Below, one piece after another: positions 1-7,417 of a DNA stretch of 8,966 nucleotides. The position numbers and the translations under genes were made by a program. This DNA comes from Lachnospiraceae bacterium (GTDB taxonomy: Bacteria > Bacillota > Clostridia > Lachnospirales > Lachnospiraceae), in NCBI GenBank assembly GCA_017959525.1, contig JAGDAL010000369.1, forward strand, positions 1-8,966, in the 5' to 3' direction. Every line of letters starts with the position of its first letter. Position 1 is the stretch's first letter. Under the pieces are notes generated by a model that was not told where the DNA came from, made no database searches, and saw only the letters and a program-made list of their open reading frames with translations.

Positions 1-320
1 ACTTCCTTTGCTTTTGCCTCCAGTTCAGGATTCCGTTGCTCCCGTACGGAATATGCCACGGCCTCCAGACATTTATATACGTCACTATCCTGGAATGTCC
101 AACCATAATGGGTTCCTTTGGTTCGGCCGGCAGCAACCTTGAAATTCTCGATGGCGTGACTTTTCTCACTTGGAATTCCTTCGTCACCCAAGCGTTCTTT
201 TTCAATGGTAATTCCGGCGGTATCGTTCAATACATTCCACTGGTAAGGAATCATTTCCTTGCGTACCAGATGACGATAGCGTTTCCAGAAGGTTGATGTA
301 ATCTCTACTCGTGTTGTCAT
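1..320 (-). CDS. GH127 beta-L-arabinofuranosidase-family glycosidase, N-terminal part (runs off left edge)
   Basis: The first 106 codons of a glycoside hydrolase. The visible protein starts MTTRVEITSTFWKRYRHLVR, followed by IPYQWNVLND, then SHAIENFKVAAG and FQDSDVYKCLEA. These blocks match from memory the N-terminus of GH127 enzymes such as bifidobacterial HypBA1, which release beta-linked L-arabinofuranose from the non-reducing end. The (alpha/alpha)6 barrel's catalytic Cys and Glu lie in the missing part (family members are around 650 residues), so activity cannot be checked here. The start is the ATG at 318-320, with AGGGAG at 331-336 ten bases upstream. There is no signal peptide, so the enzyme should be cytoplasmic and act on imported oligosaccharides. 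It starts 29 bases after a terminator that follows the binding-protein gene, so it is probably transcribed by readthrough. The family call is firm; the exact linkage is not, since GH127 also contains other specificities. Confidence 0.88.
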   Translation of the reverse strand, partial: MTTRVEITSTFWKRYRHLVRKEMIPYQWNVLNDTAGITIEKERLGDEGIPSEKSHAIENFKVAAGRTKGTHYGWTFQDSDVYKCLEAVAYSVREQRNPELEAKAKE

Positions 321-349
321 TTTCCTGTTACTCCCTTGTTTTTATTATC

Positions 350-386
350 AAAAACATGGAGCAGAGTGGGGACCCCTGCTCCATGT
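350..386 (-). terminator. Rho-independent terminator after the binding-protein gene
   Basis: The arms at 354-364 and 376-386 pair perfectly over 11 bp (core CATGGAGCAG / CTGCTCCATG) around an 11-nt loop. On the minus strand the stem is followed by five T (354-350). It lies 27 bases past the binding-protein stop and 29 bases before the GH127 start. That placement fits a partial terminator that keeps the binding protein in excess over the downstream enzyme. Confidence 0.85.
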
Positions 387-413
387 AATTGGAGAAATAA
401 TGAAGATACGTGT

Positions 414-1685
414 TTATTTTGATCCAATGATGGAATCGATGGTTGCTTGCGCTTCCTTGGCTGCATCTTCCGGAGAGGCTTCTCCGATGATGACCTTGTT
501 GAATGCCAAAGAGATTGCGTCAGAGATATCCGGCCATTCCGGAAGTGGTCCTCTTGCGTTCGCATACTGCATCTCGTCTACGAATACCTGGTATACATCA
601 TCTCCCTGGAACTGAGTTGCTGCGATTGTAGAGTCAGCAGAGATGTATCCCATTGCGTTCATCATGTAGAGGCAGGTCTCGCCGCTGGTTGCGAACTTCA
701 AGAATTCTACTGCGCCGTCTTCATTGCCGCCTGCGATGACTGCATAGTTCTCACCACCCAAACCGGAAGCCTGCTGCTTATCCTGTGGGATTGGAGCTAC
801 GTTCCAATGTAAATCCGGAACTTCTTCACGCATGGTAGGAATCTGCCAGGTACCATTGATCATCATAGCAAGGTTACCGGAGATGAACTGGTTCATGGTA
901 TCTCCCTGTGTCCAGTTGATTGCTTCCTTCGGGAATGCACCGGACTCGATTAAGCTCTTCTCGAACTCTAAAGCCTTAATTCCACCGTCAGAGTCGATTT
1001 CATAAGAAGTAGCACCGGTAGACCATACCCAAGGTAAGAAGTTAAAGGTGCCTTCTTCGTTCTGAAGTGCACAATGCGCGAAACCGTATACGTTATCCTT
1101 GGTTGTTGCTTTTGCAACAGTCAGAAGCTCATCCCATGTGGTAGGAACTTCACAACCTGCTGCTTCCAACATATCCTCGTTGTAGAAGAGTACTAAGTCG
1201 TTGCTTCCGAACGGAACACCGTAGAGACGTCCGTCTAAGGTACAGGAATTTACCGGTCCGTCATAGTAGTTGCTGACATCGAACTTGTCGGTAATATCTG
1301 CGAAAATTCCCATTGCTGCATAAGCTGCATGATCCGGATTATCTAAGATTACCAAGTCCGGCAACTCGCCTGCAGATGCACCAACGGACAACTGCTTCTT
1401 GAAATCTGCGAATGGTACGTATTTTGCCTGAACGGTAATGTCATCCTGCTGGCTGTTGAACTCTTCAATGATGTGGTTCAATGCTGCCTGATGGCCTTCG
1501 GTCTCCCAATAGTACCAAATTGTTACGTCGCCGGCTGCTTCGCCGGATGCGCTTGCAACCTCCTTGTTTCCTGATCCGGTATTTGCGTCACCGGTGGTTG
1601 CACTGCCTGCGGAGGATCCACATCCTACCAGTGAAACAGACAGACACATTGTTGCTGCAAGTGCGGTTATTAACCCCTTTTTCAT
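414..1685 (-). CDS. CUT1-type ABC transporter sugar-binding lipoprotein
   Basis: A 423-residue extracellular solute-binding protein (family 1, MalE/UgpB-like) that captures an oligosaccharide and delivers it to the permeases encoded upstream. Residues 1-21 form a lipoprotein signal peptide with lipobox LVGC, making Cys22 the lipidated residue. A Ser/Gly/Ala/Thr-rich linker (23-52) precedes the folded domain, which begins DVTIWYYW at 53-60. Family-like segments include LPDLVILDN (108-116), YGVPFGSNDLVLFYNED (155-171), TTWDELL (182-188) and GNLAMMINGTW (270-280). The start is the ATG at 1683-1685 with GGGAGGTG at 1695-1702; the reading frame stays open further upstream, but that stretch crosses the promoter. 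It has its own promoter and operator and is followed by a strong terminator, consistent with high expression. Substrate specificity cannot be read from the sequence. Confidence 0.95.
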   Translation of the reverse strand: MKKGLITALAATMCLSVSLVGCGSSAGSATTGDANTGSGNKEVASASGEAAGDVTIWYYWETEGHQAALNHIIEEFNSQQDDITVQAKYVPFADFKKQLSVGASAGELPDLVILDNPDHAAYAAMGIFADITDKFDVSNYYDGPVNSCTLDGRLYGVPFGSNDLVLFYNEDMLEAAGCEVPTTWDELLTVAKATTKDNVYGFAHCALQNEEGTFNFLPWVWSTGATSYEIDSDGGIKALEFEKSLIESGAFPKEAINWTQGDTMNQFISGNLAMMINGTWQIPTMREEVPDLHWNVAPIPQDKQQASGLGGENYAVIAGGNEDGAVEFLKFATSGETCLYMMNAMGYISADSTIAATQFQGDDVYQVFVDEMQYANARGPLPEWPDISDAISLAFNKVIIGEASPEDAAKEAQATIDSIIGSK

Positions 1686-1694
1686 AAAATGAAA

Positions 1695-1702
1695 CACCTC
1701 CC
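1695..1702 (-). promoter_or_regulatory. Ribosome binding site of the binding-protein gene
   Basis: GGGAGGTG on the minus strand, nine bases before the ATG. It fixes the start at 1685, immediately before a clean lipoprotein signal peptide, and rules out the longer upstream reading frame. Confidence 0.85.
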
Positions 1703-1728
1703 AATTCGTGTTTAACTTTGATAATTGT

Positions 1729-1755
1729 ATTATAGGAAGAGGCGCGGGTAGACAA
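1729..1755 (-). promoter_or_regulatory. P2: promoter of the binding-protein gene
   Basis: A perfect -10 box TATAAT lies at 1729-1734. The -35 region is poor: the best hexamer, TTGTCT (1750-1755, 4/6 to consensus), leaves only a 15-bp spacer, and the hexamer at the ideal 17-bp spacing (1752-1757) matches 2/6. A strong -10 with a weak -35 is the usual design of an activator-dependent promoter. The expected transcription start is near 1722, giving a leader of about 37 nt. The 26-bp operator copy ends a few bases upstream of the -35 region. Confidence 0.7.
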
Positions 1756-1761
1756 AACTCA

Positions 1762-1787
1762 ACAATTCTTAAAAAAGAGGAATTTTC
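1762..1787 (-). repeat. Operator copy 2: 26-bp repeat, likely response-regulator binding site
   Basis: Reads GAAAATTCCTCTTTTTT followed by a variable base, AGA, a variable base and TTGT. It is identical at 24 of 26 positions to the copy at 7461-7486. It begins five bases after the kinase stop codon and ends 27 bases before the -10 box, which is exactly the spacing seen at the other copy. Relative to the predicted start it would cover about -65 to -40, a typical place for an AraC-family activator. The binding protein is inferred, not shown. Confidence 0.7.
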
Positions 1788-1792
1788 TAAAA

Positions 1793-3571
1793 CTATATTT
1801 GAATCGGCACCAAAATGGTTACGGTGCTTCCTTCTCCCGGTTCGCTCTCTACATGTACCGTGGCAGACTCGCCATAGTACATCCGAAGTCTGGTAATGGC
1901 ATTGGCCATACCAATATGTTTGCGGCCCCCTTCTTCTTCTAACTCGCCGCGATTGCATTTGTCCACAATGTCCGGTGGCATGCCCTTGCCGTTATCCGCA
2001 ATCATGATATGAAGGCTCTCCTTCAACCAGATGCGAATGTCAAGCTCACACAACTCCTGCTCCGGCTCGAATCCATGGACGATGGCATTCTCTACGAAGG
2101 GTTGTAATAACAACTTATGAATCGGTAGATTCTTCGCCTCCGGCGCCACCTCCATATCACAGGTGAACTTATTCTTCAGTCGCACCTGCTGCAAATAGAT
2201 GTATTGCTTCAGCCAACCCACCTCATCATCTACAGACACCACTGCACTGCTGTCGCTGATGGCATAACGCAGAATCGAGGCCAAGGCACCAATAGCATTA
2301 CTGATTTCATATTCATCCCGGTCAATGGCCATCCAGTTAATGGTATCCAGGGTGTTATATAAAAAGTGCGGATTGATTTGAGCTTCCAAAGCAGCAATCT
2401 GCGCTTCCTTTTGTTTCACCAACGCTTTTTTCTCACTGGCATTGGCCTTCTCCAATCGTTCAATCATCTCATTGAACCCTAAGGCGATGGTCTCAATCTC
2501 CAGCGGCATGGCATCATCGATTTCCACCTTGCTGCGGGAGCCGGAAATCTTGGCACTTTGCATGCCACGTACCACCTTTTCTACCGAGTTGGACAGTCGA
2601 TCCGAAAGTCGAACCGTAATCACCGCAATGGTAAGGAAGACCAGACCCTCGACCACAATAATCAAAATCAACTGGGTATTCAATGCCGTAACCAATCCGG
2701 CACGGTCCTTGGCACAGATAATGTTCCATCCCAAGACATCGTCGTGATACTCCATAATATCGAAGTTACTCATTTCCAATTCCTGGGACAGGAACTTAGC
2801 ATAGATATTCTCTCCGGTCGCATCCTCTTTTACGATTCTTTCCAGATTCTTACCGATGTAATCCTGATGTTTTCCACAGCTAATGATCCGACCTGCATCA
2901 TCGGTGATAAAAATGAACTCGCCGTCCGCTTCGCTTTTCTGATAACAGCTTTGAATCATGCGCTCATCAATACTTAAGATGACTACACCCGGATTACGGC
3001 GGATATCGCGGTAATCCACGAAGCGATGGGCCAGATGCAGCAGATAATAATCTTCATATGCAAAAGAAGTTCCGTACTCCGGCGGGAACACTTTTAAGAG
3101 TGCATTGGCACCGATCACGTCATAGAGGGTATCCGCATCCATGCTGTATTGCTTCAACCAACCGTTCTCATAGGTCTTCTGGGTCATCTGGTCGTAAGCG
3201 ATAATCTCTTTGTTCTCGGTAATAATGGTAATGGATCGAATATAATCCTTGGAATTCACCAGCGCGCGCAGGTACCGACGCAGCTTACTCTTGGCTACGG
3301 ATACGTCGTTGTCGCTATTAATATCATCTATATAGGAAATCACATCATCACTGGTATAGACCTGATAGAGGGCATCCTCATAAGACTGCAACAGAATATT
3401 GACATTGTTATCCACCTGCACCAACGTATTATTGGCGTTGCGCCGGGTGCTGGCCCGCAGGGAATCTGCAATATTGATAAAAGAAAAAACGCCCAGTACC
3501 ACACTGGATAAAATGGCAATCCAGATGAATACGGACATAATAATCTTTTTAAGACTGTATTTCTCCTTCAT
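1793..3571 (-). CDS. YesM/LytS-type sensor histidine kinase
   Basis: A 592-residue membrane sensor kinase, probable partner of the AraC-type regulator at the right end of the window. Transmembrane helix 1 spans about 11-34, an extracellular sensing region of roughly 260 residues (Cache-like by position) follows, and helix 2 spans about 299-321. A HAMP domain covers about 322-375 and a charged helix about 375-398. The kinase core starts with INPHFLYNTLDTINW, with His402 the expected phosphorylation site (HisKA_LytS group). The HATPase_c domain has PFVENAIVHG (N-box Asn495), DNGKG (526-530) and a late Gly-rich segment ending GEGSTVTILVP. The start is the ATG at 3569-3571 with GAGGGG at 3580-3585. 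It lies just downstream of a strong hairpin, without room for a conventional promoter between them, so expression probably depends on readthrough from the permease/GH31 transcript or on a promoter inside the GH31 gene. Such kinases usually sense sugars or loaded binding proteins. Confidence 0.94.
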   Translation of the reverse strand: MKEKYSLKKIIMSVFIWIAILSSVVLGVFSFINIADSLRASTRRNANNTLVQVDNNVNILLQSYEDALYQVYTSDDVISYIDDINSDNDVSVAKSKLRRYLRALVNSKDYIRSITIITENKEIIAYDQMTQKTYENGWLKQYSMDADTLYDVIGANALLKVFPPEYGTSFAYEDYYLLHLAHRFVDYRDIRRNPGVVILSIDERMIQSCYQKSEADGEFIFITDDAGRIISCGKHQDYIGKNLERIVKEDATGENIYAKFLSQELEMSNFDIMEYHDDVLGWNIICAKDRAGLVTALNTQLILIIVVEGLVFLTIAVITVRLSDRLSNSVEKVVRGMQSAKISGSRSKVEIDDAMPLEIETIALGFNEMIERLEKANASEKKALVKQKEAQIAALEAQINPHFLYNTLDTINWMAIDRDEYEISNAIGALASILRYAISDSSAVVSVDDEVGWLKQYIYLQQVRLKNKFTCDMEVAPEAKNLPIHKLLLQPFVENAIVHGFEPEQELCELDIRIWLKESLHIMIADNGKGMPPDIVDKCNRGELEEEGGRKHIGMANAITRLRMYYGESATVHVESEPGEGSTVTILVPIQI

Positions 3572-3591
3572 TCCCCAATCCCCTCAAACAA

Positions 3592-3622
3592 ATAAAATCA
3601 GGAGGCAAACTCCTGATTTTAT
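3592..3622 (-). terminator. Strong hairpin between GH31 and kinase genes (probable terminator)
   Basis: The arms at 3592-3604 and 3610-3622 pair perfectly over 13 bp (ATAAAATCAGGAG against CTCCTGATTTTAT) around a 5-nt loop. The U-rich part lies within the 3' arm and continues TTTGTTTG. It sits 16 bases after the GH31 stop and 20 bases before the kinase ATG. The A/T symmetry means it could act on either strand, but no plus-strand gene is present to use it. Its position suggests a tuning terminator that lowers kinase expression relative to the transporter and enzyme. Confidence 0.8.
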
Positions 3623-3638
3623 CTTAATAATTGCTTCC

Positions 3639-5642
3639 TTACTCCGCAAGGATATTCTTACCGTTTTCTGCAATAAATATTGGAATCACCGATAGTGGGC
3701 ACTCACTTACTACCCGGTTTCCACCTTCATAGACCTTTCCGGTTTCGTATTCTCTCCAGCGCATGCCCTTTGGAAGATAGACTTCTCTGGTTCGAATACC
3801 CGCTTCCAATACCGGTGCCACCAGGATGCTCTCACCAAAGAGATACTCATCTTCGATGTCCCAGCAGGTTGCATCCTCCGGGAATCCATAGAATAAGGTA
3901 CGCATCAATGGCGCGCCACTCTCATGGGCTTCCTGCATCAGGCCACGGATATATGGGCGAAGCTGCTTCCGCAAGAAAATATACTTCTTACAGATTTCAT
4001 AGACGTCCGCTCCATAACTCCAAATCTCATTAGCGGCTCCTGAACAGCAGGTAGCGCCTCCCGTGGTTCCCACTTGCGGCTGTCTCGGTTCCCGGTCTCC
4101 ATGCAAGCGCATAACCGGGCAAAAAGCGCCCCAGGCAAACCATCTTGCAAACAGCTCCCGGAATTTCGGATCGTTTGGATCACCGCCATGGAAGCCTCCG
4201 ATATCGGTGGTCCACCAAGGAATTCCGGCCATACCCATATTCAGTCCTGCTGCCAATTGGTTTCGCATACTGCCGAAGCTAGAGGCGATATCCCCGGACC
4301 AAACCAATGCACCGAAGCGCTGGCCACCGGCCCAGGTGCAGCGCAGGAGAGTTACAATGTTTTCCTGCCCTGCTTCCTGCATGCCCTCATAGAAAGCTCT
4401 GGCATATCCGATGGGGTAACTGTTGCCTACTTCCAAGTTGCTGCCCCCATAATACCGGTAATTATCAAAATCATAGACGCTGTATTCCGGCTCGGCCTCA
4501 TCCAGCCAGAACAGCTTCACGCCCTTGTCATAGTAATTCTTCTTTGCACACTTCCATAGGAAGTCCCGTGCTCCGGGGTTGGTTGCATCGATATGCACCG
4601 TTTCCCCCTGAAAATTCATGGCAATCCGATGCCCACGCTCTACGTCTATCAAGTATCCGTTTTCTAAGAGCGCCGGATAGTTCACGCTCTCCACAGATAC
4701 GGTTGGCCATACAGATACCATCACTTCCGTACCCATGGCATTGACCTTATCTATCATCTCCTTCGGATGCGGCCAATAGGTAGCGTCAAAATTCCAGTCG
4801 CCCTGCTTATCCCAATGGAAGAAATCCACCACGATTACATCCAACGGAATGCCGCGCTTATAATACTCTTCTGCCACTTCCAAGAGTTCTTCCTCTGTTT
4901 GATAGCGCAGCTTGCTCTGCCAGAATCCAAGACCGTACTCCGGCATCATCGGGACACTTCCCGTGACGGATGCGTAAGCGCGAAGCAACTCTGCCGGTGT
5001 ATCTCCTGCTACCACCCAATAATCCAATGCTTTGGTCGCATAGGCTTCATAGCTTGTAATATTTTTTCCGAAGACCGCCCGGCCTTCTGCCGGATTGTTC
5101 CATAAGAATCCATATCCTTCCGATGAAATGGCAAATGGGACGCTGGCCTGGGAATTGCGCTGTGCCAGTTCCAAATCCAATCCCTTCAAATCCAAATAGG
5201 GTTGCTGGTACTGTCCCATACCATAGATGCGCTCCTTGGGATTCTGGGATTCGAACCGCAGGGTTAAGTGATAGAGATCACTTCCTACGATGGGTTTGAA
5301 TTCTCTGGCTTCGATTTCCAAGGCACTACACTTGGGGTCCGTTACCGACCGGCGGTTCCTTGCATATTCTTCTAAGAGACGCTTGCCTCCGGTACGAAAA
5401 ATCTCGATTTTGCCACTGGAAGAACTCCGTAAGGTTACCTCCCCGTTTTGTATTTCACCATACTTCCCGGTTACTGTAATTGCATCCGGGCTCTGTTGTT
5501 TTTCCAACAGTGCCCAATTCTCTTCCGGGAAGGTTGCTTCCTTCGTTGCTCTGACACGAATGGCGTTCTCGCCCCAGGCTTCTATGCGAACCTGCTCTCT
5601 GTCATATCGAAATACCAGTGCTTGGTCTCTTTTTTCAATCAT
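3639..5642 (-). CDS. GH31 glycosidase, alpha-xylosidase-like, cytoplasmic
   Basis: A 667-residue glycoside hydrolase family 31 enzyme that would remove alpha-linked xylose or glucose from the non-reducing end of imported oligosaccharides. An N-terminal beta-sandwich domain (about 1-230) is followed by the TIM barrel, starting at MPEYGLGFWQSKLRY (233-247). The barrel holds the nucleophile Asp381 in FWLDEAEPEY, the acid/base Asp451 in VWSGDI, and substrate-pocket segments WWTTDIGGF (Asp480) and MRLHGD (511-516). C-terminal beta domains include LFGESILVAPV (601-611). The block GFWQSKLRYQTEEELLEVAEEY with RGIPLDVIVVD resembles XylS-type alpha-xylosidases more than typical alpha-glucosidases, but specificity is inferred. 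There is no signal peptide and no PA14 insert. It starts four bases after the permease stop, with a weak AAGGG site, so it is probably translated as part of the permease operon. Confidence 0.92.
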   Translation of the reverse strand: MIEKRDQALVFRYDREQVRIEAWGENAIRVRATKEATFPEENWALLEKQQSPDAITVTGKYGEIQNGEVTLRSSSSGKIEIFRTGGKRLLEEYARNRRSVTDPKCSALEIEAREFKPIVGSDLYHLTLRFESQNPKERIYGMGQYQQPYLDLKGLDLELAQRNSQASVPFAISSEGYGFLWNNPAEGRAVFGKNITSYEAYATKALDYWVVAGDTPAELLRAYASVTGSVPMMPEYGLGFWQSKLRYQTEEELLEVAEEYYKRGIPLDVIVVDFFHWDKQGDWNFDATYWPHPKEMIDKVNAMGTEVMVSVWPTVSVESVNYPALLENGYLIDVERGHRIAMNFQGETVHIDATNPGARDFLWKCAKKNYYDKGVKLFWLDEAEPEYSVYDFDNYRYYGGSNLEVGNSYPIGYARAFYEGMQEAGQENIVTLLRCTWAGGQRFGALVWSGDIASSFGSMRNQLAAGLNMGMAGIPWWTTDIGGFHGGDPNDPKFRELFARWFAWGAFCPVMRLHGDREPRQPQVGTTGGATCCSGAANEIWSYGADVYEICKKYIFLRKQLRPYIRGLMQEAHESGAPLMRTLFYGFPEDATCWDIEDEYLFGESILVAPVLEAGIRTREVYLPKGMRWREYETGKVYEGGNRVVSECPLSVIPIFIAENGKNILAE

Positions 5643-5646
5643 ATTT

Positions 5647-6495
5647 TTAACCCTTTACTGCTCCGTTGGTCATTCCACTGATGATATGCTTCTGCATGAA
5701 GATGAAAATCAATACAACCGGAATGATGGCTACAATTGCAAATGCGGTCAAATAGCTCCACTTGGTTCCGTACTGTCCCATGAAGTTGAAGATTCCTGCG
5801 GTAATCGGACGCTTGGTCTGATCTAAGATGAAGGTCATACCATATGCCAAATCACCCCATGCATACAAGAAGGAGAATACGGCACATACGATGACGCCCG
5901 GCTTTGCTACCGGAACAAGGATCCGGAAGAAAGCGGATAATCGGGTACAACCATCGATGTATGCCGCTTCTTCCAGAGCTGGAGGGATGGATGCAAAATA
6001 ATTCTTCAGAATTAATACGGAAAACGGAATTCCAATCGTTGCATCGGCGAAAATAGCGGAAATCCAGGTGTTGTAAACATGCATACCCTTAAACATGATA
6101 AACATCGGTGTTAAGAGTACGGATACCGGAAGCATCTGACTTACCAAGAAGAATAACAGCATGAACTTTCTTCCTACAAACTTGTATCTGGCGATGGCAT
6201 AGGATGCCGGTACGGCCAAGATAACTGCGATGATCATCGCTCCCATGGAGATCACAAAACTGTTGAAGAAGGAGACGAACATGTTGAAGTCTCCGTTTTC
6301 AATCTGTGCCGCATAGGACTTGGTATTTAAGACATGCGGGTACCAAGTCGGCGGAATCTGGAAAATCTCCTGCTCCGTTTTTAAAGATGTAACAAAGGTC
6401 CAAAACAGCGGGAATAACAACAGAATCAAAACAATAATTGCGACCACGCTGCAGATGATATTTTCTCTTTTACTAAGTCTCTTTTCTGATTCCAT
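5647..6495 (-). CDS. CUT1 ABC transporter permease, MalG/AraQ-like
   Basis: A 282-residue inner permease subunit of a carbohydrate ABC importer. A first helix at about 12-36 is followed by the loop FVTSLKTEQEIFQIPPTWYP, typical of the MalG branch, and about five more helices. The cytoplasmic EAA loop that docks the ATPase is clear at 175-201 (EEAAYIDGCTRLSAFFRI, then PVAKPG). The end, ISGMTNGAVKG, is the usual C-terminus of this branch. Its ATG (6493-6495) shares one base with the stop of the preceding permease (TAATG), so the two are translationally coupled. It pairs with that permease to form the transmembrane channel. Confidence 0.95.
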   Translation of the reverse strand: MESEKRLSKRENIICSVVAIIVLILLLFPLFWTFVTSLKTEQEIFQIPPTWYPHVLNTKSYAAQIENGDFNMFVSFFNSFVISMGAMIIAVILAVPASYAIARYKFVGRKFMLLFFLVSQMLPVSVLLTPMFIMFKGMHVYNTWISAIFADATIGIPFSVLILKNYFASIPPALEEAAYIDGCTRLSAFFRILVPVAKPGVIVCAVFSFLYAWGDLAYGMTFILDQTKRPITAGIFNFMGQYGTKWSYLTAFAIVAIIPVVLIFIFMQKHIISGMTNGAVKG

Positions 6496-7394
6496 TATTC
6501 CTTCTCCCCTTCCATGGTAATCTTAATATAGAGCATTCCTACCAGAAGCAAGATGACAAACAATACATTCGCCACCGCAGAGCCCTTGCTGTACTGGAAC
6601 ATGTCGAAGGACAGCTTGTAGGAATAGGTGGACAAGAGGTGGGTGGAGTTGACCGGTCCGCCCTCTGTCATAACGTATACCAAATCGTACACCTTGAAGG
6701 TATAAATGAATCCGAGTACCAGGATGGATTCGATGGTCGGACGAAGTAGCGGTAAGGTAATACCAAACAACTTCTGCCACTTATTGGCACCGTCTACGGA
6801 TGCACTCTCATATAACTCCTGCGGAATGGTGGTAAGACCCGTGGACAAGAGAATGGTATTAAACGGAATACCGATCCAGATATTGGCAATAACGACTGCT
6901 GCCATCGCTGTTCCCGGTGTGGTCAGCCACTCAATATTGTTATCAATCAAATGCAGGCATCGCAAAATGTAATTGATGATACCTACATCCGTGGAAAACA
7001 TGAACTTAAACATCAAAGCGGTAACCGTCATTGGCATCATCCACGGAATCATCAGAAGACCACGCACCGGCTTGGCAATCTTAAATCTCTTATTAAAAAA
7101 CAACGCCAATGCGAATCCGATTAAGAACTGGAAAATCAAACATGACACCGTAAAAACCAAAGTGTTCACCAAGGATTTACGGAAGAATTCGTCAGAGAAA
7201 ATCTCTACGTAATTTGCCAACCCAATAAAGTGTCTATCTCCGTTTGCCAGGTTGCGAACGGATACATCCTGAAAGCTCAATCCGATATTACTGATGATTG
7301 GATATCCAACAAAAATCAGCATATAGAGGAATGCCGGTAAGATGAATAACAATCCGACATTGTCATATCGAAAGAACTCCTTTAGCTTTTTCAT
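6495..7394 (-). CDS. CUT1 ABC transporter permease, MalF/UgpA-like
   Basis: A 299-residue permease subunit, partner of the MalG-like protein encoded next. Six helices are expected, the first at about 13-36 (LLFILPAFLYMLIFVGYPI). The EAA loop is at 193-219 (ELYESASVDGANKWQKLF, then PLLRP). VYVMTEGGP (239-247) is a family hallmark near the last periplasmic loop. The start is the ATG at 7392-7394, with AGGAGG at 7404-7409 nine bases upstream. The frame remains open to 7457, but that extension covers the promoter and adds charged residues before the expected N-terminus, so it is rejected. It is the first gene of the P1 transcript. No ATP-binding subunit is encoded in the window, as is common for CUT1 systems that share an MsmK-type ATPase. 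Confidence 0.95.
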   Translation of the reverse strand: MKKLKEFFRYDNVGLLFILPAFLYMLIFVGYPIISNIGLSFQDVSVRNLANGDRHFIGLANYVEIFSDEFFRKSLVNTLVFTVSCLIFQFLIGFALALFFNKRFKIAKPVRGLLMIPWMMPMTVTALMFKFMFSTDVGIINYILRCLHLIDNNIEWLTTPGTAMAAVVIANIWIGIPFNTILLSTGLTTIPQELYESASVDGANKWQKLFGITLPLLRPTIESILVLGFIYTFKVYDLVYVMTEGGPVNSTHLLSTYSYKLSFDMFQYSKGSAVANVLFVILLLVGMLYIKITMEGEKE

Positions 7395-7403
7395 AAAAAA
7401 ACT

Positions 7404-7409
7404 CCTCCT
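7404..7409 (-). promoter_or_regulatory. Ribosome binding site of the MalF-like permease
   Basis: A perfect AGGAGG on the minus strand, nine bases before the ATG at 7394. It decides the start against the longer open frame. Confidence 0.88.
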
Positions 7410-7417
7410 TTTTCCTG

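Noticed and set aside
1686..1958. Upstream extension of the binding-protein frame to 1958
   Set aside because: It overlaps the kinase C-terminus and the promoter. The ATG at 1685 has a strong ribosome binding site and begins a clean lipoprotein signal peptide.
4074..4559. 161-codon plus-strand open frame
   Set aside because: Antisense to the GH31 catalytic core; low-complexity translation without family features.
5290..5826. 178-codon plus-strand open frame
   Set aside because: It runs opposite the GH31 N-terminal coding region and the permease end, has no recognisable domain or ribosome binding site, and the minus-strand proteins there have clear family motifs.
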